Origin: Nocardioides sp.
Lineage (GTDB): Bacteria; Actinomycetota; Actinomycetes; Propionibacteriales; Nocardioidaceae
Assembly (NCBI GenBank): GCA_031177735.1
Contig: JAPSKJ010000142.1
Location: forward strand, 1-6,070
Direction: 5' to 3'
Length of the DNA: 6,070 nt
Shown: positions 1 to 6,028 of the stretch, piece by piece
How the letters are laid out: each line of letters opens with the position of its first letter
How positions within the stretch are numbered: position 1 is the stretch's first letter
Translations under genes and position numbers: made by a program
The notes under the pieces: model-generated
Told to the model about the DNA's origin: nothing
Databases searched by the model: none
Seen by the model: the letters and a program-made list of their open reading frames with translations, nothing else

Positions 1-1881
1 TCAGCGGGCGGTGCGGGCGCCGGCCCGATCCGCAGCCGAGCGCTCGAGGGCCTCGATGAGGGTGCGGGCGTCGTAGCGACCCTGGACGCGCTCCTCCCCC
101 ACGAAGAACGTGGGCGTGCCGCGCACGCCGCTGGCCGCGGCGGAGGCCATGTCGCGGGCGACGTGGTGGGCCAGCTCCTCGTCCTGGAGGTCGCGGAGGA
201 ACTGCTCGGGGTCGAGGCCGAGCTCGGCGGCGTAGCCGACCAGGTCCTCCAGCTCGAGCTGGTCCTGGCGGGTGAAGAGGTGGTCGTGCATCTCCCAGAA
301 CCGCCCCTGCCGGCCGGCCGCCTCGGCAGCGAGCGCGGCCAGCTCCGCGTGCGGGTGCACCTCGAGCGGCAGGTGCCGGGCGACGTAGCGCAGCCGGTCG
401 CCGAAGTGCTGGCGCACCTCCCGCGCCGCGCCGGTCGCCCTGGCACAGAAGGGGCACTCGAAGTCGAGGTACTCCACCAGGGTGACCGGCGCGTCCGCCG
501 GCCCGCGCAGGTGGTCGCGCGCGGGGTCGACGGGGTCGCTGAGCCGGGTCGGCAGGGCCGCATCCCGCTGACCGAGCATCCGGGCCGCCCCGACGAAGAT
601 CAGCCAGCCCAGAGCACTGGCGATGACGACCGACAGCAGGACGCCCACGACGGCCTCGTCACGCAACGCCGCCTCGGCGGGGTCGTCGAAGGCGAGCCCC
701 ACGATGAGCAGCGACACGGTGAAGCCGATCCCGGACAGGGCCGCGCCGCCCAGCACGTGGCCGCCCCGGACGCCCTGCGGCAGCCGGCCCAGGCCCAGCC
801 GCACCGCGAGGAACGCTCCCCCACCGATGCCGAGCAGCTTGCCGAGCACCAGGCCGAGGACGACGCCCCACGTCACGGGCGAGGCGAGGGCGTCGGCGAG
901 GACACCGCCGCGCAGGTCGATCCCGGCGTTGGCGAGGGCGAACAGCGGGACCACGACGAAGCCGGTCGGCACGTGCAGCGACTCCTGGAGCCGCTCGTTG
1001 ACGCTGATCGTGCGGTCGAGCTGCTCGCGGGCCTCGCGCTGCAGCCGGGGCAGGGGCGACTGCCGGAACGCGCGGAACACCACGGCCGCCGCCTCGACCC
1101 GCGCCCGGCTCGGCTCGGCGGCAGGCACCAGCAGACCGGCGAGCATCCCGGCGATCGAGGCATGCAGCCCGGAGGCGACGGTGGCGAGCCAGACGATGAC
1201 GATGAGGGTGACGTACGGCGAGGCGCGCCACACCCCGATCCGGTCGAGCAGTGCGATCGCGGCCAGACCGGCCGCGGCGATGGCGAGCGGCACGGCGTCG
1301 ATACCGTCGGTGTAGGCGACGCCGATGATGCTCACCGCGACGATGTCGTCGATGACGGTCAGGGTGAGCAGGAAGATCCGCAGCTGGGTCGAGACCCGCG
1401 GGCCGACCAGCACCAGCATCCCGAGCAGGAACGCGGTGTCGGTGCCGATGACCACACCCCATCCGTGCGCGGCCGCGCCGCTGGGGTTGAGGACGAGGTA
1501 GAGCAGCGCGGGCGCCAGCATGCCGCCCACGCCGGCGACCAGGGGCACCACCGTGCGGCGACGGTCGGTCAGCTCGCCGACGGCCAGCTCGCGGCGTACC
1601 TCCAGGCCGACCACGAGGAAGAAGACGACCATCAGGCCGTCGTTGACCCAGTGGTGCAGGTCCATCCCGAGCGACGCCTCGCCGAGGGTGAAACGGAGCG
1701 AGGTGTGCCACAGCTCCTCGTAGGCGTGCGACCACGGCGAGCTGGCCCACAGCAGCGCGACCACCGTCGCTACGACGAGGAGGCCCGCGCTCGCGGACTC
1801 GGTGCGGATGAAGTGACGCAGCGAGGGGCCGGCCTGGCCGGTCAGGTCCTCGTCACGACGGGACTCGGTGCGGTCGGCCAC
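1..1881 (-). CDS. nhaA: NhaA-type Na+/H+ antiporter fused to a C-terminal DsbA-like thioredoxin domain
   Basis: Inner-membrane antiporter expected to export Na+ (or Li+) in exchange for H+, for pH and sodium homeostasis. With the GTG at 1879-1881 it is 626 residues, against 388 for E. coli NhaA. Residues about 20-433 are the NhaA domain with 12 likely membrane segments. The ion-site residues are all present: D148 in GTDTAF, the Asp pair D178-D179 in TVIDDI, and K348 in LGKLLG, matching E. coli D133, D163/D164 and K300. The loop between segments 8 and 9 (about 254-305) is long and charged. Residues about 452-615 form a DsbA/Thioredoxin_4-like domain with CPFC (C476, C479) and a cis-Pro loop RGTP (P590). 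There is no membrane segment or signal between the two domains. A longer frame begins at the GTG at 1944, but it lacks a Shine-Dalgarno and would contain the likely promoter, so I prefer 1881. The TGA stop is at the window edge. NhaA-DsbA fusions are known in actinobacteria; the role of the extra domain is not known to me. Confidence 0.94.
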   Translation of the reverse strand: MADRTESRRDEDLTGQAGPSLRHFIRTESASAGLLVVATVVALLWASSPWSHAYEELWHTSLRFTLGEASLGMDLHHWVNDGLMVVFFLVVGLEVRRELAVGELTDRRRTVVPLVAGVGGMLAPALLYLVLNPSGAAAHGWGVVIGTDTAFLLGMLVLVGPRVSTQLRIFLLTLTVIDDIVAVSIIGVAYTDGIDAVPLAIAAAGLAAIALLDRIGVWRASPYVTLIVIVWLATVASGLHASIAGMLAGLLVPAAEPSRARVEAAAVVFRAFRQSPLPRLQREAREQLDRTISVNERLQESLHVPTGFVVVPLFALANAGIDLRGGVLADALASPVTWGVVLGLVLGKLLGIGGGAFLAVRLGLGRLPQGVRGGHVLGGAALSGIGFTVSLLIVGLAFDDPAEAALRDEAVVGVLLSVVIASALGWLIFVGAARMLGQRDAALPTRLSDPVDPARDHLRGPADAPVTLVEYLDFECPFCARATGAAREVRQHFGDRLRYVARHLPLEVHPHAELAALAAEAAGRQGRFWEMHDHLFTRQDQLELEDLVGYAAELGLDPEQFLRDLQDEELAHHVARDMASAAASGVRGTPTFFVGEERVQGRYDARTLIEALERSAADRAGARTAR

Positions 1882-1888
1882 GGCGACC

Positions 1889-1894
1889 AGCCTA
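1889..1894 (-). promoter_or_regulatory. Probable -10 element of a leaderless promoter for nhaA
   Basis: On the minus strand TAGGCT fits the actinobacterial TAnnnT -10 consensus. It is followed by exactly 7 bases (1882-1888) and then the GTG at 1879-1881, so transcription would begin at or next to the start codon. No Shine-Dalgarno sequence is visible. No good TTGAC-like -35 exists; the -35 zone instead holds a perfect 8-base palindrome, GTGCGCAC (1912-1919), which could be a binding site or chance. The same arrangement occurs in front of the SulP gene. Confidence 0.55.
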
Positions 1895-1920
1895 GGGGCG
1901 CGTCTCGGGTGGTGCGCACA

Positions 1921-1941
1921 GCGTCCGCCGGACGTGGACGC
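1921..1941 (-). terminator. GC-rich inverted repeat after the SulP gene, possible weak terminator
   Basis: Lies 14 bases past the SulP stop codon. The arms GCGTCC and GGACGC (6 bp, 9-base loop) can pair; a competing 5-bp stem CGTCC-GGC-GGACG uses part of the same bases. There is no T-tract, so intrinsic termination is uncertain. It sits upstream of the nhaA promoter and inside the longest possible nhaA frame. Confidence 0.25.
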
Positions 1942-1954
1942 CACGGCGAGGCGG

Positions 1955-3421
1955 TCAGTGCCCGCCGAGCTGCCCGGAGAGACGGCCGTGGCGCTCGGCG
2001 CTCGCCTCGTTGAGACCGATGATCTCGACGCTCTTGCCCTTGCGGTCGTACTTGGTGGTGATGGCGTCGAGGGCGGCGACGGTGGAGGCGTCCCAGATGT
2101 GCGAGCCGGACAGGTCGATGACGACGCGGTCGGGATCCTCGGCGTACTGGAACTGGGTGTAGAGGTCGTTGCTGGAGGCGAAGAAGAGCTCGCCGGTGAC
2201 CCGGTAAACCGCCTTCGTGCCGCGCTCGTCCTCGACCAGCTCGCGGTGCGTCTGAGTGACGTGGGCGACGCGCCGGGCGAACAGCGTCATCGCGACGAGC
2301 ACGCCGGCGACCACGCCGATGGCGAGGTTGTGGGTGGCGACGGTGGCCGCGACCGTCGTGAGCATGACAGCCGTCTCCGACTTCGGCATCCGGGGCAGCG
2401 TGCGCACCGAGTGCCAGTCGAAGGTGCCGACCGAGACCATGATCATCACCGCGACCAGGGCGGCCATCGGGATGAGCGCGACCACGTCGCCGAAGCCGAC
2501 GACGAGGATGAGCAGGAAGACGCCCGCGAGGAACGTCGAGATCCGCGTGCGAGCACCCGAGACCTTCACGTTGATCATCGTCTGGCCGATCATCGCGCAG
2601 CCGCCCATGCCACCGAAGAAGCCGGTGACCACGTTCGCGGCACCCTGCCCCCAGGCCTCCCTGGTCTTGTCGGAGTGGGTGTCGGTGATGTCGTCGACGA
2701 GCTTCGCGGTCAGCAGCGACTCCAGCAGGCCCACCAGCGCCATCGCGAGCGCGTAGGGCGCGATCGTCTCGAGGGTGTCCAGGGTGAACGGCACGTCGGG
2801 GACGAACCAGGCCGGCAGGCTGTCGGGCAGCTCGCCCTCGTCGCCGACGTCCGGCACGTCGATCGCGCCGATGAGCACGAAGGCGGTCAGGGCGACGATC
2901 GCGACCAGGGGCGCCGGGATCACCGAGCTGATCCGCGGGAAGCCGACGATGACCGCGATGCCCACCGCGACCATGGGGTAGACCGCCCACGGGACGTCGA
3001 CCAGGTGCGGCAGCTGGGCGAGGAAGATCAAGATGGCCAGCGCGTTGACGAAGCCGACCATCACCGAGCGCGGGATGAACCGCATCAGCTTGGCGACGCC
3101 GGCGAGCGCCAGCACGACCTGGATGAGGCCGCCGAGCAGCACGGTGGCGATCAGGTAGTCGTAGCCGTGGTCGCGCATCACCGGCGCGATGACCAGGGCG
3201 ATGGCGCCGGTGGCGGCGGAGATCATCGCCGGACGTCCACCGAGGAACGAGATCGCGACCGCCATGGTGAAGGAGGCGAACAGGCCGACCTGCGGGTCGA
3301 CGCCGGCGATGATGGAGAACGAGATCGCCTCCGGGATGAGCGCCAGGGCCACGACCAGTCCGGCGAGCACCTCGGTGCGCAGGGTCTTCGGCGAGCGCAG
3401 GGCGGTCATCACGGTCGGCAC
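1955..3421 (-). CDS. SulP/SLC26-family inorganic anion transporter with STAS domain
   Basis: Membrane transporter of the SulP family, whose members carry sulfate, bicarbonate or other anions; the substrate here cannot be read from the sequence. From the GTG at 3419-3421 it is 488 residues, a normal family length. Residues about 15-390 are strongly hydrophobic (about 14 segments expected). They carry family hallmarks: the ALIPEAISFSIIAGVDP stretch in the first segments (about 26-43), GGRPAMISAATGA (61-73), and FFGGMGGCAMIGQTMINVK (268-286). Residues about 403-475 form a cytoplasmic STAS domain with VIDLSGSHIWDAST; S446 is where STAS anti-sigma-antagonists carry the phosphorylatable Ser. No carbonic anhydrase is fused. 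The frame is open back to a GTG at 3454, and an ATG lies at 3407-3409. None has a Shine-Dalgarno. The start at 3421 is chosen because a -10-like element lies 7 bases before it. The stop is 73 bases before the preferred nhaA start, and the pair may work together in ion homeostasis (inference). Confidence 0.92.
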   Translation of the reverse strand: MPTVMTALRSPKTLRTEVLAGLVVALALIPEAISFSIIAGVDPQVGLFASFTMAVAISFLGGRPAMISAATGAIALVIAPVMRDHGYDYLIATVLLGGLIQVVLALAGVAKLMRFIPRSVMVGFVNALAILIFLAQLPHLVDVPWAVYPMVAVGIAVIVGFPRISSVIPAPLVAIVALTAFVLIGAIDVPDVGDEGELPDSLPAWFVPDVPFTLDTLETIAPYALAMALVGLLESLLTAKLVDDITDTHSDKTREAWGQGAANVVTGFFGGMGGCAMIGQTMINVKVSGARTRISTFLAGVFLLILVVGFGDVVALIPMAALVAVMIMVSVGTFDWHSVRTLPRMPKSETAVMLTTVAATVATHNLAIGVVAGVLVAMTLFARRVAHVTQTHRELVEDERGTKAVYRVTGELFFASSNDLYTQFQYAEDPDRVVIDLSGSHIWDASTVAALDAITTKYDRKGKSVEIIGLNEASAERHGRLSGQLGGH

Positions 3422-3428
3422 TGGACCA

Positions 3429-3434
3429 AGGCTA
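3429..3434 (-). promoter_or_regulatory. Probable -10 element of a leaderless promoter for the SulP gene
   Basis: On the minus strand TAGCCT matches TAnnnT and is followed by 7 bases (3422-3428) and the GTG at 3419-3421. A possible -35, TTGCGG, lies at 3454-3459 with a 19-base spacer. The stretch CCCTAGCCTTGGTCC resembles the CCCTAGGCTGGTC before nhaA. No Shine-Dalgarno is visible, consistent with a leaderless transcript. It would let the transporter genes be transcribed independently of the upstream men genes. Confidence 0.55.
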
Positions 3435-3450
3435 GGGAGGTCGGACCCCG

Positions 3451-3468
3451 TCACCGCAATCGCGGCGA
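3451..3468 (-). repeat. Inverted repeat in the menD-SulP gap
   Basis: On the minus strand TCGCCGC-GATT-GCGGTGA can form a 7-bp stem with one G-U pair and a 4-base loop, starting 11 bases after the menD stop codon. No T-tract follows, so it is at best a weak terminator for the men operon. It overlaps the proposed -35 of the SulP promoter (3454-3459), so it might equally be an operator. It is the only notable structure in the 58-base gap besides the -10 element. Confidence 0.3.
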
Positions 3469-3479
3469 GGGTGGTGGCG

Positions 3480-5069
3480 TCAGGGCCGCAGAGCGCGGAT
3501 CCGGGCGTCGAGCTCGCGGCGGTCCGCCCGCGGCACGACCGCCTCGACCACCTCGATGCCGCCGTTGGGCGAGGCGAGCGCCTGCTCGAGGGCGGGCAGC
3601 GAGTCGACCCGCAGGTGCGGGGTGCGGGTGGCGGCGCACAGCGACTCCAGCCGGACCCCGTGCGGGGTGCCGAAGAGCCGCTCGAACCGGTCGGCGTGGG
3701 CCGGCGCCCCCTGCTCGAGTCCGGCGAAGATCGAGCCCCCGTCGTCGTTGGCGACCACGATGGTCAGGTCCGGGCGAGGCTCGTCGGGGCCGAGCACCAG
3801 GCCGTTGCTGTCGTGCAGGAAGGTGACGTCGCCGACGAGGGCGAGGGCCCGCGACGACGACCCCCGGCCGAGCGCGGCGCCGATGGCCGTCGACACCACC
3901 CCGTCGATGCCGGCCAGGCCGCGGTTGGCGATCACCTTGCGACGATCACCGACGCGGTAGCGGGGCACCATGACGTCGAGGTCACGGATCGGGTTCGACG
4001 CCCCCACCACGAGCAGCCCGCCGGGCGGCAGGGCGCGCGAGACGGCGCCGGCGACGTCGTACGCCGTCAGGCCGGGCTCCGCCGCCAGCAGGTCGTCGAG
4101 CTGCTTGCCGACGCAGCGGTCGGCCTCGCGCCAGCGGTCCAGCCAGGCGGGGTCGTTCCGCCCGTCGACCGCGGGCGTCTGCGTGAGCAGCAGCCGGTCG
4201 ACCGGGAAGGAGCGCTCGGCCCACACACCGGGCACCCGCCCGGCGACCACCTCGACACCCGGCCGGGCCAGCAGCGCCATCACCGGCCGGGACAGGGTGG
4301 GGTGACCGAGCACGACCACCCGCTCGACCTCGTCGGCGAGCGGGCTGCCGAGCAGGATGCGGTAGGTGCGGATCGCGTGGTCGCCGGTGCGGGAGCCGCT
4401 GGTCGGCTCGGCCAGCAGCGGCCACCCGGCGCTCTCGGCCAGCACGCGGGCGGGCGGGCCGGCGTCGTCGCCGGCGACCACGACGGTGCGCGGGCCCAGC
4501 GGCAGCGTCTCTGCCGGGCGCGGGTGCGGCCGCCCGCTCGGGCGGCGGACCTCGATCGGCGGCACCGGCCAGGGCGCGGCCGGCACCAGCGGATCGTCGA
4601 GCTGGACGTTCCAGTGCACCGGACCACGAGCCGCGCACACGGCCTCGGTGTCGACATCGGTGATGTCGACGAGGTCGTGCGTGGTCACCAGCGGGCCGAA
4701 GATGCCGGTCTGGTCGGTGGTCTGGTTGGCCTCGGTGCCACGCAGGCGGGCCGGCCGGTCGGCGGTCACCGCCACCAGCGGCAGGCCGGCGTGGGCGGCC
4801 TCCAGCACGGCCGGGTGCAGGTTGGCCACCGCCGTGCCGCTCGTCGTGATGACCGCGGCGCGGGCGCCGACCTTGGTCAGCCCGAGCGCGAGGAAGCCGG
4901 CCGAGCGCTCGTCGATGCGGGTGTGCAGCCGCACCAGCCCGGCGGAGGCGGCGTCGTAGACCGCGAACGACAGCGGCGCGTTGCGCGAGCCCGGCGCGAC
5001 GACGACCTCGGTGACCCCGGCCTCGATCAGCGCCGTCACGACGGCACGCGCCAGGTCGGTGGAGCTCAC
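3480..5069 (-). CDS. menD: 2-succinyl-5-enolpyruvyl-6-hydroxy-3-cyclohexene-1-carboxylate (SEPHCHC) synthase
   Basis: Cytoplasmic ThDP- and Mg-dependent enzyme that adds decarboxylated 2-oxoglutarate to isochorismate, the first committed step of classical menaquinone synthesis. It is 529 residues, slightly short of the roughly 555 of the E. coli and M. tuberculosis enzymes, but all domains are present. The N-terminal pyrimidine-binding domain has VAPGSRNAPLS (24-34) and the ThDP-activating E54 in RIDERSAGF. The segment TADRPARLRGTEANQTTDQ (102-120) is typical of the family. A variable middle domain spans about 175-340. The C-terminal domain has GASNPIRDLD (356-365) and the ThDP/Mg motif from GDVTFLHDSNG (413-423) to NDDGG (441-445). 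The GTG start overlaps the menC stop in GTGA, and GAGGGAG lies 11 bases upstream (5081-5087). The frame stays open far into menC, but homology starts only here. M. tuberculosis MenD is inhibited by the pathway product DHNA; I did not map that site here. Confidence 0.96.
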   Translation of the reverse strand: MSSTDLARAVVTALIEAGVTEVVVAPGSRNAPLSFAVYDAASAGLVRLHTRIDERSAGFLALGLTKVGARAAVITTSGTAVANLHPAVLEAAHAGLPLVAVTADRPARLRGTEANQTTDQTGIFGPLVTTHDLVDITDVDTEAVCAARGPVHWNVQLDDPLVPAAPWPVPPIEVRRPSGRPHPRPAETLPLGPRTVVVAGDDAGPPARVLAESAGWPLLAEPTSGSRTGDHAIRTYRILLGSPLADEVERVVVLGHPTLSRPVMALLARPGVEVVAGRVPGVWAERSFPVDRLLLTQTPAVDGRNDPAWLDRWREADRCVGKQLDDLLAAEPGLTAYDVAGAVSRALPPGGLLVVGASNPIRDLDVMVPRYRVGDRRKVIANRGLAGIDGVVSTAIGAALGRGSSSRALALVGDVTFLHDSNGLVLGPDEPRPDLTIVVANDDGGSIFAGLEQGAPAHADRFERLFGTPHGVRLESLCAATRTPHLRVDSLPALEQALASPNGGIEVVEAVVPRADRRELDARIRALRP

Positions 5070-6028
5070 AACCGAGAAGTCTCCCTCACCCGGAGCACCT
5101 CGGCGATTCGGGCCTCCCAGTGCGCGACCCGGTCCGGGGTGGCGGCCAGCGTGTCGAGGGCGCGCTCGTCGACGGTCGGCGCCCGCACCGGCAGCTCGCC
5201 GTCGACCGGCAGCAGCGGCTCGCTCACCACGTCGGCGGTGAGCAGCGCGACCGTCGCGAGCCCGCAGGCGTAGGGCAGCTCGGGCAGCGCCGCGGCCAGT
5301 GCGAGGCCGGCGGCGATGCCGACGGAGGTCTCCAACGCGGAGGACACCACGACGGGCAGGCCGATGTCCTCGGCGATGCGCAGGCACGCGCGCACGCCGC
5401 CGAGCGGCTGCACCTTCAGCACCGCCACGTCGGCGGCCTCCAGGTCGCGCACGCGGTAGGGGTCGGCCGCCCGGCGGATCGACTCGTCGGCGGCCACGGG
5501 CACCGCCACGCGGCGGCGCACGGTGGCGAGGTCCTCGACGGCGGCGCAGGGCTGCTCGACGTACTCCAGGCCGCCGGCCGCCCGCTCCAGCACCGGCAGC
5601 CGGGCGACGGCCTCGTCGACCGACCACAGCCCGTTGACGTCGATGCGGATCCGTCCGGCCGCGCCCAGGGCGTCGCGCACCGCCTCCAGGCGCGCCTCCT
5701 CCTCGGCGAGCGTCTGCCCCGGCTCGGCCACCTTCACCTTGGCAGTGGTGCACCCGGAGCGGGTGACGATCGCGTGTGCCTGCTCCGGTCCTACGGCCGG
5801 CACGGTGACGTTGACGGGGACCCGGTCGCGCAGCGGCGCCGGCCAGTTCCCCGCCGCCGCCTCCTCGGCGCAGCGCAGCCACGGCTCCGCGACGGCCGGG
5901 TCGGTGTAGTCCAGGAACGGGCTCCACTCCCCCCAGCCGGCAGCCCCTCGGATCAGCACGCCCTCGCGCACGGTGATGCCGCGGAAGCGGGTGCGCATCG
6001 GGATCGACCACACCCGCGCGCCGTTCAC
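5066..6028 (-). CDS. menC: o-Succinylbenzoate synthase, actinobacterial MenC (enolase superfamily)
   Basis: Cytoplasmic metal-dependent enzyme that dehydrates SHCHC to o-succinylbenzoate in menaquinone synthesis. It is 320 residues, the usual length of the compact actinobacterial OSBS type. The N-terminal capping domain carries PMRTRFRGITVREG (10-23) and GWGEWSPF (31-38). The barrel carries the full catalytic set: the KxK pair K97/K99 in TAKVKVAEPG (K99 as base), metal ligands D130 (RIDVNG), E158 (EYVEQP) and D181 (AADES), and the second catalytic lysine K205 (VLKVQPLGG). SSALETSVGIAAGL (229-242) is also typical. The GTG at 6026-6028 overlaps the TGA of the upstream gene as GTGA and has GGGGG 5 bases before it (6034-6038). 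A later ATG (residue 11) would cut into the first strand, so GTG is preferred. It is followed directly by menD with another GTGA overlap, which makes an operon very likely. Confidence 0.96.
   Translation of the reverse strand: MNGARVWSIPMRTRFRGITVREGVLIRGAAGWGEWSPFLDYTDPAVAEPWLRCAEEAAAGNWPAPLRDRVPVNVTVPAVGPEQAHAIVTRSGCTTAKVKVAEPGQTLAEEEARLEAVRDALGAAGRIRIDVNGLWSVDEAVARLPVLERAAGGLEYVEQPCAAVEDLATVRRRVAVPVAADESIRRAADPYRVRDLEAADVAVLKVQPLGGVRACLRIAEDIGLPVVVSSALETSVGIAAGLALAAALPELPYACGLATVALLTADVVSEPLLPVDGELPVRAPTVDERALDTLAATPDRVAHWEARIAEVLRVRETSRL
5081..5087 (-). promoter_or_regulatory. Ribosome binding site of menD inside menC
   Basis: GAGGGAG on the minus strand lies within the last codons of menC, 11 bases before the menD GTG. 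The spacing is a little long, but with the 4-base GTGA overlap it supports translation restarting at menD. It helps fix the menD start, because the frame itself is open much further upstream. Confidence 0.5.

Noticed and set aside
163..2013. 616-residue open frame on the plus strand opposite nhaA
   Set aside because: It is the antisense shadow of nhaA in GC-rich DNA. Its protein is a low-complexity mix rich in Arg, Gly, Asp, Glu and Gln with no recognisable domain, while the minus strand encodes a complete NhaA with its key residues.
1842..2990. 382-residue minus-strand frame inside the SulP gene
   Set aside because: Alternative-frame shadow rich in Arg, Gly and His. The true frame encodes continuous membrane segments and a STAS domain.
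1868..3826. 652-residue open frame on the plus strand opposite the SulP gene
   Set aside because: Antisense shadow. It is full of His, Asp and Arg, has no hydrophobic core, and crosses gene boundaries of the well-supported minus-strand genes.
3189..5273. 694-residue open frame on the plus strand opposite menD
   Set aside because: Antisense shadow spanning three real genes, without recognisable motifs.
3480..6011. An 843-residue protein, that is, menD with a 314-residue N-terminal extension
   Set aside because: The extension is the out-of-frame reading of menC, rich in Arg, Gly and Ala without domain features. MenD homology begins exactly at the GTG coupled to the menC stop.
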